From the NCBI GenBank assembly GCA_041746135.1, contig JBGTHQ010000028.1, positions 1 to 64,000 on the forward strand: DNA of 64,000 nucleotides. Reading direction: 5' to 3'. This DNA comes from Alg239-R122 sp041746135. Lineage in GTDB: Bacteria > Pseudomonadota > Alphaproteobacteria > Sphingomonadales > Sphingomonadaceae. Made by a program: the position numbers and the translations under genes. Positions 8,528-17,700 of the stretch are shown in pieces (position 1 is the stretch's first letter; each line of letters begins with the position of its first letter). The notes below the pieces were generated by a model that was not told where the DNA came from, searched no databases, and was given only the letters and a program-made list of their open reading frames with translations.

Positions 8528-9262
8528 TCAGGCAACCGTCCTTTTCATCCGGTCGACCAGCATGTGCCGCGACAGATAGGCGTCGGCGCGGAGCCCATCG
8601 AAAAAATGCCGCTCGATAAAATGGCCGGTCAGTTTCAGGGCATCGAATATCTGCTCCCAGTCAGGCGCGGCGCCACCTTTCAGGAAAGCGGGCAGCAGCA
8701 GCAACAAATGTTCGCGCCCCTGCGCCGCGTATATGCTGACCGCCCCGCCGCTTTTGGGGCTGACATAGGCCAGATCCTCCGCTCTGCCTGTCACGACGCA
8801 GTGCTGCAAATCCAGCCCGAAACCCATTTGCGCCAGCAGCAAAAGCTCGTAACGCACCAGAGCAGCCGCCCAGCCCCGTGCCGACGGTGCCCCCGCGACA
8901 GCGTCCAGCACCGCCGAAAATGCACTGTAGAGCGAGGGATAGGCCTGCTCCTCGGGCAATACCCGGGCGGTGAGCAATGTCATCCATTGATAAGCGGCGG
9001 CCGACAGCGGCTGGTCGTAATAAGGCGCACGGCTTTCCACCAGTTCCAGCGACAAGCTCGCCAGCTGATCGTCGTTGCGTCGGCGAAACTCGGCCGCCAC
9101 GATATTCGCAGGCATAAGAATCGGCCGCCGGGTGCGCGATTTGGCGCCCTGCACATATCCTGCTATCAACCCGTTAGAGGGCGTGAACAGCCGCACCACG
9201 CATCCATGTTCGCCATGATCGCGCGTGGTGCACACGATTCCCTCGGTTCGGATCACGCTCAC
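8528..9262 (-). CDS. recO: DNA repair protein RecO
   Basis: RecO mediates loading of RecA onto SSB-coated single strands in the RecFOR pathway. The 244-residue product has the N-terminal OB fold (GIVCTTRDHGEHGCVVRLFT, TPSNGLIAGYVQGAKS) and the helical C-terminal domain with the FGLDLQHCVVTG segment typical of RecO. The usual zinc-finger cysteines are reduced, as often in alphaproteobacteria. Its start is 12 bases after the uvrC stop, so the two repair genes are likely co-transcribed. Confidence 0.93.
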   Translation of the reverse strand: MSVIRTEGIVCTTRDHGEHGCVVRLFTPSNGLIAGYVQGAKSRTRRPILMPANIVAAEFRRRNDDQLASLSLELVESRAPYYDQPLSAAAYQWMTLLTARVLPEEQAYPSLYSAFSAVLDAVAGAPSARGWAAALVRYELLLLAQMGFGLDLQHCVVTGRAEDLAYVSPKSGGAVSIYAAQGREHLLLLLPAFLKGGAAPDWEQIFDALKLTGHFIERHFFDGLRADAYLSRHMLVDRMKRTVA

Positions 9263-9274
9263 CTGCGCGCGCGC

Positions 9275-11191
9275 CTATCCATGAAAATAATCGTAAATGC
9301 TCTGCGCCATGGTTTTGGACACGCCGGGCGCGCGTTGCAGATCGTCAAGCGAGGCCCCGCGCACCGCCTTGGCCGTTCCGAAATGCATCAACAAAGCGCG
9401 TTTGCGCGCCGGACCGATGCCCGGAACCTCGTCGAGCGGGCTGCTGCCCATCGCCTTCTTGCGCCGGGTGCGGTGCGCACCGATCGCAAAGCGGTGCGCC
9501 TCGTCGCGCAGCCGTTGCAGGTAATAGAGCACCGGCGAATTCATCGGCAGCGTAAACTCGCGCCCGCCGGGCATATAGAATGTCTCGCGCCCCGCATTGC
9601 GGTCCGGCCCCTTGGCCACGCCGACGAGATTCACATCCTCGATACCCAGTTCCCCCATTGCGTCCTGCGCCGCGCGCAATTGCCCCTTGCCGCCGTCGAT
9701 CAGGACCAGATCGGGCCAGTCGCCCTTGTCGCGGTCCGGATCCTCGCTCTGCGCCCGCGCGAACCGGCGTTCCAGCACTTCGCGCATCATGCCGAAATCG
9801 TCGCCCGGGACAGTATCGGGGTTCTTGATGTTGAACTTGCGATAGGCGTTCTTGCGGAATCCCTCCGGTCCGGCAACGATCATCGCGCCGACCGAATTCG
9901 TCCCTTGGATATGGCTGTTGTCATAGGTTTCGATACGGTCCGGAATGTCCTCCAGATCGAACAGGTCGGCCAGTTCGCGCAAAATCTTGGCCTGGCTAGC
10001 GGTTTCCGCTTTGCGGCGGCTCAGCGCTTCATTGGCATTGCGTTCGGCCTGTTCCATCAGCCGGCGGCGTTCTCCGCGCTGCGGTACCAGTATCTCCAGC
10101 TTGTGCGAGAGCTGTGCCGACAGCGCTTCATGCATCAGCTCACGTTCGAACAGCTCGCGATCAACCAGAATCAGCCGTGGCGGCGGCATGTTTTGGTAAA
10201 ATTGCATGATAAAGCTGGACAGGATTTCCGGTCCCTCGACATCCTCGACATGCGCCGGGAAAAAACTGCGATGGCCCCAATTATGGCCTGCGCGGATAAA
10301 AAAGGCCTGGATGCAGGCGGTGCCGCCCGCTTGCGCGAGCGCGAAGATGTCGGCATAGCTGACGCCTTTGGCGCTGACCGACTGGCTGCCCTGAATAAAT
10401 GTGAGCGCTTTCAACCGGTCGCGGACGCTGGCGGCCTGTTCGAAATCCAGATTTTCCGCGGCGGCCTGCATTTGTTCGCCCAGGCGTGCCTGCACATCGG
10501 TCGATTTCCCCATCAGGAAATTACGCGAATCATCGACCAGTTTGGCGTAATCCTCCTTGCCGATCCGGTCCACGCAGGGCGCCGAACAGCGTTTGATCTG
10601 GTAGAGCAAACAGGGCCGAGAGCGGTTATTAAAGAAACTGTCGCTACACGAGCGCAACAAAAACAGTTTCTGCATCGAATTGAGCGTGCTGGTGACTGAC
10701 CCGGCGCTGGCGAAGGGTCCGAAATACTGCCCCTTATATTTCTGCGCCCCGCGATGTTTGTACATGCGCGGAAAATCATGATCATCGCGCAGCAATATAT
10801 AGGGAAAACTTTTATCGTCGCGCAGCAGCACGTTATAGGGCGGGCGAAATTTCTTGATGAACTGCGCCTCGAGCAGCAAAGCCTCCGCCTCGCTGCTGGT
10901 CGTGACGATCGTCATTGACCGGGTTTGCGACACCATTCGCTGCAAGCGCCGCGACAGCCGGTTGACCTGAACGTAGTTATTGACCCGGTTACGGAGCGCG
11001 CGAGCCTTGCCGACATAGAGCACGTCGCCGCGCGCATCCTGCATCCGATAGACACCCGGCTGCGGTACCAGTGTCACCAGCGTCTTACGGATCGCCTCGA
11101 TGCCCATTTCGAGATCGGGCTTGTCCGCACCCTTTACGGTGTAGGTCGCATTTTCCTCGCGGAAACGGTCGGGGGAATTGGGATCGGACAT
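9275..11191 (-). CDS. uvrC: UvrABC excinuclease subunit C
   Basis: UvrC makes both incisions in nucleotide excision repair. The 638-residue product shows the GIY-YIG nuclease (PGVYRMQDARGDVLYVGKAR), a UvrB-binding UVR region (EQMQAAAENLDFEQAASVRD), the RNase H-like C-terminal nuclease (IETYDNSHIQGTNSVGAMIV, LVLIDGGKGQL) and two helix-hairpin-helix motifs at the end (VPGIGPARKRALLMHFG, APGVSKTMAQSIYDY). ATG 11191 (MSDPNSPDRF) is chosen; a further in-frame ATG at 11227 would add 12 unlikely residues. First gene of the long minus-strand run toward apaG. Confidence 0.96.
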   Translation of the reverse strand: MSDPNSPDRFREENATYTVKGADKPDLEMGIEAIRKTLVTLVPQPGVYRMQDARGDVLYVGKARALRNRVNNYVQVNRLSRRLQRMVSQTRSMTIVTTSSEAEALLLEAQFIKKFRPPYNVLLRDDKSFPYILLRDDHDFPRMYKHRGAQKYKGQYFGPFASAGSVTSTLNSMQKLFLLRSCSDSFFNNRSRPCLLYQIKRCSAPCVDRIGKEDYAKLVDDSRNFLMGKSTDVQARLGEQMQAAAENLDFEQAASVRDRLKALTFIQGSQSVSAKGVSYADIFALAQAGGTACIQAFFIRAGHNWGHRSFFPAHVEDVEGPEILSSFIMQFYQNMPPPRLILVDRELFERELMHEALSAQLSHKLEILVPQRGERRRLMEQAERNANEALSRRKAETASQAKILRELADLFDLEDIPDRIETYDNSHIQGTNSVGAMIVAGPEGFRKNAYRKFNIKNPDTVPGDDFGMMREVLERRFARAQSEDPDRDKGDWPDLVLIDGGKGQLRAAQDAMGELGIEDVNLVGVAKGPDRNAGRETFYMPGGREFTLPMNSPVLYYLQRLRDEAHRFAIGAHRTRRKKAMGSSPLDEVPGIGPARKRALLMHFGTAKAVRGASLDDLQRAPGVSKTMAQSIYDYFHG

Positions 11192-11293
11192 GCTGCCCCA
11201 ATATGGGGATAGCACAGTACGGGTCAATCAGATTATATCTGCACAAACCGACCAATCCCACCTGCGCGAAAACGGCATTAGGCTGTCGGCATA

Positions 11294-11845
11294 TTAGGTG
11301 TTGAGCTGGCTGCCCAACGACGCGATGGTTTCGTCGACCAGGGCTTGGTCGGCGGCGGCATCGTGCACATCGCCGATCAAATCCGCGGACGCCTTTCTCG
11401 CGGCATTGGCGACTTTACGGCGAATGTCGGAAATAGCCGCACGCTCGGCAGAACCGATCTTGTCTTCCGCCATTTTCTTGCGCCGCTCGACCAAAGCAGT
11501 TGCGTCGATTTTAGCCTGTTCCTGAATCAACTCGGCTTCCTGCTGTGCCCGATCAATCATATCTTCAGCTTCGGTCATGGCCGATGCCATTTTCGCTTCA
11601 TATTCGGCTTTAAGCTGTTCCGCTTCGCCGCGCAATTTCTTGGCTTCGTCGAGCTGGCTGCGAATTTCGCCAATTTGTTTATCGAGCGACCCGGCGATCA
11701 GCGATGGCACTTTTTTCCAGACCAATATGCCGATGAAAACGAGCATCGCCACCGAAACCCATGCCGTGGCGGTGAGTCCCAGGGCGGACGGTTCGTAATA
11801 GGCTTCGCCCGCAACCTCTGCGAGCACGAAAATCATCTCAGACAT
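11294..11845 (-). CDS. atpF: ATP synthase Fo subunit b
   Basis: Peripheral-stalk subunit of 183 residues. A membrane segment near residues 20-45 (TATAWVSVAMLVFIGILVW) is followed by a long charged, alanine-rich helix typical of b subunits (LDEAKKLRGEAEQLKAEYEA and so on). It overlaps the b' gene by 8 bases and is the last gene of the Fo operon. Having two different b-type genes is normal for alphaproteobacteria, where b and b' form a heterodimer. F1 genes are not in the window. Confidence 0.93.
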   Translation of the reverse strand: MSEMIFVLAEVAGEAYYEPSALGLTATAWVSVAMLVFIGILVWKKVPSLIAGSLDKQIGEIRSQLDEAKKLRGEAEQLKAEYEAKMASAMTEAEDMIDRAQQEAELIQEQAKIDATALVERRKKMAEDKIGSAERAAISDIRRKVANAARKASADLIGDVHDAAADQALVDETIASLGSQLNT

Positions 11846-12332
11846 GCGCCAGCGCTCCCTTGACCGCCTGCACGGCCTTGGCCTTGGTGACTTTGGCGGC
11901 GGTCAGTTTGGAAACGATGTCCTGTGTCGCTTCTGCGGTCACGTTTTCGATTTCGGCCATAGCCGCTTTGGTTTGCGCGGCGATTTCCTCTTCGGCCTTG
12001 GCGATCTTCACGGCAATGCGTTTATCCGCATCGCTTACGCGCTTATCGGATGCCAGAGCCGCAGCCTTCTTGGCTTCTGCGGTCAGCTTCTGCGCTTCTT
12101 CGCGGTCGGCGGATTGGCGCGCTTTGTATTTCTCCTCGATATCATCCGCCTGTCTGTGCGCGATCCGTGCAGCGTTCAAGTCGTCGGAAATACGCTTGTT
12201 GCGCGAATCCACTGTCGATTGCACTTTTGGCAACATTGAGCGACCGATAACGAGGTAAACGAGACCGAAGGTGATCAACAGCCAGAAAAGCTGCGAACCA
12301 AAAGTCGATACCAATTGGGAAATCTGGGGCAT
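11838..12332 (-). CDS. atpG: ATP synthase Fo subunit b'
   Basis: Second b-type stalk subunit, 164 residues. It has one N-terminal membrane helix (SQLFWLLITFGLVYLVIG) and then a long alanine/lysine/glutamate helix (AARIAHRQADDIEEKYKARQ). The opening MPQISQLVSTFGSQLFWL is typical of alphaproteobacterial b'. It starts 131 bases after atpE, the largest gap in this operon, which holds a hairpin (see 12425-12450). Confidence 0.92.
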   Translation of the reverse strand: MPQISQLVSTFGSQLFWLLITFGLVYLVIGRSMLPKVQSTVDSRNKRISDDLNAARIAHRQADDIEEKYKARQSADREEAQKLTAEAKKAAALASDKRVSDADKRIAVKIAKAEEEIAAQTKAAMAEIENVTAEATQDIVSKLTAAKVTKAKAVQAVKGALAHV

Positions 12333-12424
12333 ATCGCGTGTCCGCTGTTAAACCGTGAAATTATCTGGCCTGTATAGCATCGCATCGCCCGGGGGCAACC
12401 GCACCACCATGCAGGAAATACCCG

Positions 12425-12450
12425 GCCAGCAAGGTTCGAAAACCGCTGGC
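12425..12450 (-). promoter_or_regulatory. Intercistronic hairpin between atpE and the b' gene
   Basis: GCCAGC (12425-12430) pairs with GCTGGC (12445-12450), and inside them GGTT pairs with AACC around a CGAA loop, leaving a two-base bulge. The hairpin begins about 14 bases after the atpE stop on the minus strand and has no T-run behind it. It is more likely an RNA-stability or processing element than a full terminator. The c ring needs many more copies of c than of b, which such a hairpin could help supply. Confidence 0.5.
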
Positions 12451-12463
12451 TGGACATGTTCAG

Positions 12464-12691
12464 TCAGGCAACGAAGATCAGGATCATCGCGACCACGAAT
12501 GCCAGCAGGCCCAAAAGCTCGGCTGCGGCGAAACCGATGAACAGACGGCCCTGCTGGCCGTCGGCTGCTGCCGGATTGCGCAACGCGCTTTCGAGGAAGG
12601 AACCGAATACGTTACCCACACCAATGGCGGCCATACCGGCACCAATTGCTGCAAGACCCGCACCGATCAGTTTTGCTGCTTCTGCGTCCAT
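12464..12691 (-). CDS. atpE: ATP synthase Fo subunit c
   Basis: The 75-residue proteolipid forms the rotating c ring. Two membrane helices are joined by the polar loop RNPAAADGQQGRL. The proton-binding carboxylate is E58 in IGFAAAELLGLL. The glycine-rich first helix (GAGLAAIGAGMAAIGVG) matches the family. The residues around E58 look like a proton-type rather than sodium-type c subunit. A good ribosome site (AAGGAGT region) precedes ATG 12691. Confidence 0.97.
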   Translation of the reverse strand: MDAEAAKLIGAGLAAIGAGMAAIGVGNVFGSFLESALRNPAAADGQQGRLFIGFAAAELLGLLAFVVAMILIFVA

Positions 12692-12742
12692 TTTACTACT
12701 CCTTGAATTAAACTTGAAATGAAAGTGATTGAAACGAAAGTC

Positions 12743-13528
12743 CTAGTGCAAATTCTCGGCATCGTTGATGTAAAGCGACGTGAGAAGTGCAAAAACATAG
12801 GCCTGGATGACTGCCACCAGCAATTCCAGCGCGCTGATACCGACCATCAGGGTCAGGCTGGGCAGCCCCACCAGCAGCCCGTATCCGGCGCCGGCATTGG
12901 TCGAATTAATGACGAATCCGCCCAGAACCTTGAGCAAAACGTGCCCCGCGGTCATCGCCACGAACAGCCGCAGACCCAGGCTGAACGGACGGACCATGAA
13001 CGAGATGAACTCGATCGGGGCAATAAAAGGAATCATCACCAGCGGCGTGCCCTGCGGCACGAACAGCGAAAAGAAATGCAGCCCATGTTTCCAGAAACCG
13101 ACGATCAGCACGATCGAAAAGCTCACCACAGCCAGGATGCCGGTGATCGCGATATGGCTGGTCACCGTAAACGGATGCAGGCCCAGCACGCCGATCGGCA
13201 ACATGCCCAAGATGTTGGCGAAGAGGATGAACATGAACAGCGAAAAGACATAAGGTATGTATTTGCGGCCATTCTCGCCGACATTGCTGGTCAGCATATT
13301 GGTGATGAAATTGCTGAAGCTTTCCACCATCACCTGCCAGCGGCCCGGAATAATTTCACGTTTCATACCGCCCAGCATGAATATCCACAGCGCACCCAGC
13401 GTCAGCAGCATCCACAAGGCGCTGTTGGTAAAATTGATCGTCTGACCCGCAATTTCGAAACCACCCGGAAAGATCGGCTCGATCAGGAACTGATGCATAG
13501 GGTCGATTTTGCCTTCTTGACCTGCCAC
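12743..13528 (-). CDS. atpB: ATP synthase Fo subunit a
   Basis: The 261-residue stator channel subunit has several membrane helices. The essential arginine lies in the RPFSLGLRLFVAMTAGH segment, and the final helix contains the LLVAVIQAYVFALLTSLYIN region with conserved Q and Y. It is the second gene of the operon, 56 bases behind the I/Z-type gene and 51 bases ahead of atpE. Confidence 0.97.
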   Translation of the reverse strand: MAGQEGKIDPMHQFLIEPIFPGGFEIAGQTINFTNSALWMLLTLGALWIFMLGGMKREIIPGRWQVMVESFSNFITNMLTSNVGENGRKYIPYVFSLFMFILFANILGMLPIGVLGLHPFTVTSHIAITGILAVVSFSIVLIVGFWKHGLHFFSLFVPQGTPLVMIPFIAPIEFISFMVRPFSLGLRLFVAMTAGHVLLKVLGGFVINSTNAGAGYGLLVGLPSLTLMVGISALELLVAVIQAYVFALLTSLYINDAENLH

Positions 13529-13584
13529 GCTATTTCCTCACGACTTTGTGCGTAAACCAAAGGGGCCGGAGCCCCATGAAAACT

Positions 13585-13944
13585 TTACTCCCGACCAGTC
13601 TGCTTTTCAGCCTTTTCACGGGCGATGCGGGACTGTGCGTTCGACAACCTGATAATATTCCTGAACACCACAATAATCCCCAGAAAGAGGAAGATGAGCA
13701 GAAACCAGGGCGATGTGCCAAATATCAGGTCGAACAACCATCCAAACAGCAAACCGCCAGCAATACCGCCGATCAGTTCGGCCAGAATACGGTTGCCCAT
13801 CCGATAATTCGCATCGGTTGCTGGCTTCGTATCGCGGCCCGACCGAATCGTTTCGGTGGCGTCGGCCCGGCGAATACGTTCTTCGAGAGAATCTATCCGC
13901 GGATCTTCGCCGCCAATCGGTTGCCCGGATTTTTCCTCTGTCAT
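13585..13944 (-). CDS. atpI: AtpI/AtpZ family ATP synthase accessory protein
   Basis: Protein of 119 residues with a charged N-terminal half and two membrane helices (LAELIGGIAGGLLFGWLFDL and WFLLIFLFLGIIVVFRNI). This is the AtpI/AtpZ layout found as first gene of alphaproteobacterial Fo operons; related proteins help assemble the c ring or handle magnesium/calcium. ATG 13944 (MTEEKSGQPIGG) is preferred; the frame extends 16 codons upstream without family likeness. The operon promoter should lie in 13945-14090. Confidence 0.88.
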   Translation of the reverse strand: MTEEKSGQPIGGEDPRIDSLEERIRRADATETIRSGRDTKPATDANYRMGNRILAELIGGIAGGLLFGWLFDLIFGTSPWFLLIFLFLGIIVVFRNIIRLSNAQSRIAREKAEKQTGRE

Positions 13945-14089
13945 GATAGCTCCCGTTTTCTGCCGATTGGCAAGTGCAGGCGCGCGACACAACAGCGGTC
14001 AAACCCGCCAAGGCGCGGCCCGTTTAGAAAGAGCGCACCATTAAGTCAATGGTCATGCTGCACCGGCGAAGTGGGTTTTTACCGAACAT

Positions 14090-14127
14090 AAAAAAACAGC
14101 ACCGAAACGAACCGTTTCGATGCTGTT
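14090..14127 (-). terminator. Rho-independent terminator of the ydbH-ynbE-ydbL operon
   Basis: AACAGCA-c-CGAAACG (14095-14109) pairs with CGTTTCG-a-TGCTGTT (14113-14127) around a 3-base loop. Read on the minus strand the hairpin is followed by a run of seven T (A run at 14090-14096 on the plus strand). It lies 26 bases beyond the ydbL stop. Confidence 0.85.
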
Positions 14128-14152
14128 TCAAATCATGTTTTGGCGGGTTAGC

Positions 14153-14533
14153 TTAGGGGCAGCGCGCATCACGAACGGGCGGGGCGCTGGTGCGCGTCAG
14201 CCATTCGCCCGAGGGCGACTGGTATTTCTCCCCCGCCGATGTACGTGCAATCGCATCACACCCGGTGGTAAAGGCAAAATCCTGCGGCGTTGCGTTGTTT
14301 TCGCCCGCTTTGCGAATGTAAAAGGCCTTGCGCTTGATATTAATGTCGTCAACCATTGCCTTGATCGCCGCCGACGGTGACAATACGAATCCCAGATAGC
14401 CGTCGGGTTTTTCACCGATCAACCCCTGGGCACGGGCCGATTGGTAGGCCGGGTCGCGCTGGGCATGGGCCGCGGTCGAAATCGCGACGATGCCTAGGCT
14501 GGCTGCTATTGCTGTCATCACTATCTTACGCAT
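14153..14533 (-). CDS. ydbL: YdbL family periplasmic protein (DUF1318)
   Basis: The 126-residue protein starts with a clear Sec signal peptide (MTAIAASLGIVAISTAAHAQ, cut after AHA). The mature part contains the YdbL/DUF1318 pattern RDPAYQSARAQGLIGEKPDGY and ends in a region with KYQSPSGEW. YdbL belongs with YdbH and YnbE, which form a bridge between inner and outer membrane for phospholipid transport in E. coli; YdbL is thought to be a periplasmic helper that modulates it. Its ATG overlaps the ynbE stop as TAATG, so translation is coupled. The terminator at 14090-14127 closes the operon. Confidence 0.9.
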   Translation of the reverse strand: MRKIVMTAIAASLGIVAISTAAHAQRDPAYQSARAQGLIGEKPDGYLGFVLSPSAAIKAMVDDINIKRKAFYIRKAGENNATPQDFAFTTGCDAIARTSAGEKYQSPSGEWLTRTSAPPVRDARCP

Positions 14534-14781
14534 TAAAATATCTCCGGATTTTGATCTATCAGCGCCTTGGCGTCACCCGCGAGCCGATAGACGACTTCCT
14601 GTTTGATGTTGATGTTCAGGTTGATGACGATTGGTTTATCGGGAGCGGCCACGTTCACGCAACTCTGCAGTCCCAATCCCATCGCCAAAATCGCTGGCAT
14701 CATTATTCGTTTTTGGCCCAATATCATTATGCCCGCCAGAGTGGCAGTATAACGAGATGAGGTCAATTCATGGTCGTTCAT
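14533..14781 (-). CDS. ynbE: YnbE-like outer-membrane lipoprotein
   Basis: Small lipoprotein with a lipobox LGLQSC, followed by a conserved short mature part (PIVINLNINIKQEVVYRL) that matches YnbE. In E. coli YnbE is an outer-membrane lipoprotein that stacks on the end of YdbH to complete a lipid-transfer bridge. The frame opens at ATG 14781 with an ATGA overlap on the ydbH stop, but that leaves an unusually long 40-residue leader; ATG 14727 or 14703/14700 would give a normal signal peptide. I keep the coupled start and flag the doubt. Confidence 0.82.
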   Translation of the reverse strand: MNDHELTSSRYTATLAGIMILGQKRIMMPAILAMGLGLQSCVNVAAPDKPIVINLNINIKQEVVYRLAGDAKALIDQNPEIF

Positions 14782-17700
14782 GGCATATTCTCGCTTTCCA
14801 GAGGCTGAACGGTGGGTTCATCGCCCAATTCATTTTCCCGGCGTATTTCGGGAAGTGCAGGCTTGTCGGCATTGGGTTTTACAGGTTCTGCCGGCAGTTC
14901 TATCCCGCGAATCAAACCCGCCGCGACAGGATCGAGCACGTATTCGGTATCATAGAGCGATCGTCCCGTGGTGATGAGCTGCATGAACGGCGCGGTGATG
15001 GTGACGTTGAATTCGAGCGGTATCTTGGCCAGTTCGCGCGTAATATAATTCTGAATAAACCCCTTGCGCACGCCTTCTCCCTGCGAAATGCCGGACATGT
15101 TGATTTCGGTGACGATCTCGCCGTCGAGCGGGCCGTTCATCCGGATCGTCAGTTCCTTGTATCTGAGCGACTTGAGAGCATCGAATGCATAATTCACGAT
15201 TGGGCTCAAATCCTCGTACGTCAGCTGACCGACATAGGCGAGCGTGCCGCCCGCGTTGCGCACATCCAGCCTGCCGCCCTCGATACGCCCGCCATTCTGA
15301 TCGAATATCATCGGCAGACGTCCGTCGAAAGTTCCAGTGGCGGTCAGGTTTTCGAAATCGAACTTCAGTAGGAATTTCGCCGCATCCATCCCCTCGATGC
15401 GGAACACAAGATTGCGGTTCTTTTCCTCGGAAAAGTCGAGAATAGTGGGTTCCAGATAAAGTGTACCGCCCGAAAACGGCCATACGCCCTCCTCAATCTT
15501 GACGCGCTGCTCCGGCAGCAACTGGTATCGCACCACGCCATCGCTCGCGGATATACCCGGATTGACTTCTGCCATGCGAATGATCTGACCGGGTGCTGTT
15601 TCCAGCCCTAGAAGGTCGGAAAATACGATCTCGCCCGACAACGCCGTCACAGGGCCAAAGGCAGCGGCAAGATCGATATCGTCGGTGTGGAACGTGCCGG
15701 TACTGGATACGCCGCCGCTATCCCAGTCGATCCGGCCCTTCCCCCGCACTTCGCCCTGGACATTGGCGATCACGCCCAGCGTCAGGCCGGTCAGCATTTC
15801 GGGTTGCAGGGTATCGTTGAACATGATGCCCGCGACATCGAGGTCCGCGCCGCCGCGCGCGCGGTTCAGGTCGTGGCGAATATCCACGGCGACAACTTCT
15901 AAGTTCGTTTTGGGTTCGCGCAATGTGCCCGTAGCGGTGATGATACCGCCATCCAGACGCAGCCTTGTGTCGCGCGTGACGAGCGGCTGGAACCGGTCCA
16001 GCTGTTCGCGATCGGACAATGTCCAACTGTCGGCCCGCACTTCCAGCACCGCATCGGCAAAGCGCAGGTTTCCGCTGCCGTCGGTGATATCAAGCGGCAC
16101 GTTGGACAGCCCGGCATCCGCGCCGGTAAAGCTGCCGGTAAAATCGCGGCCGAACATACCCGTGAAGTTGTCGGCAGTAATAGTGGTCAGCGTCTCGCGG
16201 CCGATGGTGATACGCAGGTTGTCGGCATCGATTCGCCCCGGCAGCGAAAATGCGAGGCGCGAGGCTTTCACGGCGATCGGTGTATCGCCAAGATACCCCG
16301 CAAACTGACCGTCGGGCAATCTCGCCGATACGATATATTCGCCGCCGCGCTGGCTGAGCATATATTGCCCGCCATTGGGACACAGGCGGATGCTGTCGGC
16401 ATCGCTGCGCAGCCCGGCGTATTTGAAAGCCGCGAAACGGAGGCTTTCACAGCCAGTGTACATGCGCAATCCCGTAGCGGACGACCACCCGCCGCTCAGA
16501 GGAATGTGAAGATCGCGAATATATCCGCCCGGCAGCGGTCCGGAAATCCGCGCCTGACCGGAAAAGCCGTAAGCCCCGGCTCCATTTTTCTGGATCACCA
16601 GCAGCGGAAGCGCCAGCGCGGAATCGTTCGCGCGGTATTGCGCCATGCGCGCTTTGACGCGAAAGCTGTTGACACTCAGCGCTTCGAAATCGGCGGACAG
16701 TTGCGGCAATCCCTTACCGCGCAGTGCGAACGAACCGCCCGCGCTACGCAGCCCGGTCTTGCCGAACGCGATGCGAATATTTTCCGCTTCCGCAAGCCGC
16801 TCGCCTTTAGCATTGCTAGCCCTGATATTGCGGACGAACAGGCGCGTCGAGTCCGGGTCGTACCGAACGCCGACCGGCGCACGCAGCGTCATGTTCCGGC
16901 TCTGCGCGCGCGTTTGCCGGACAAACTTGTCCAGTAACGCGCTGAACGGCGTCTCTCGGGTGTCTCGGGCAATAGCGGAGAGTTTGCGCCACTCGCTGTC
17001 CGGCGCATTTATACGGGCCGCACGCACGTCTCCGTCGAAACGGCCCGCGGTAAAATCAGGATTGGCAGAAAAATCGCCGTTGAGCGCAGTCGATCCGGAT
17101 TGCACACCATATATATCCGCATTTCTGGCGCGGGCATCGGTGGTGGCTTTCAAGCTGTCCCCGTTAAAATCGATTTTGGTATTGGCGGTGAGTTGGGCTG
17201 CCGACATGGCACCGTAGCGCAATGTATTCAGCACCGCATCAGTGCTGGCGGTAAATGTCTTGAAATCGCGTGCGAGCGTCAGTTTCGTTTGGATATCGCT
17301 CTGGCCAGTGCGCAGACCCTGATCTGTGCAGCTTACCGACGCGAACCGAAAAGGTCCGTCAAATCGGGGTGCGCCACCAGGAATGGACACTGCACCAAAC
17401 AATGTCGGACGGGTAATGATACAACCCTCCACGTCCAGTTGCCGGGATATGGCGGCCAAGTTCCCCTTGAACCCGTATCGCAAATTGCCGTCACCATTTG
17501 CGGTTATGCCGATAACCCCATAATCCGTATCCAGCCGCGCGCGGGCGTCGACAAGCGAGAGGCGAAAATCGGGCAGCTGGGGCGGCTGGCCGGAATCGGA
17601 TTGCAAAAAGGGATCGAGTGTTCCCAAAGACAGCACACCGTTTTTATAGCTGCCGAAAAGGCGCAGACCTTCCAGTTTGACGCGGTCAATTTTTACTCCG

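Noticed and set aside
8564..10699. A 711-codon open frame on the plus strand opposite recO and uvrC
   Set aside because: It is a mirror of codon bias in two clear repair genes; no ribosome site, no domain.
12719..13555. A 278-codon plus-strand frame opposite atpB
   Set aside because: It is antisense to the a subunit and has a polar, repetitive composition.
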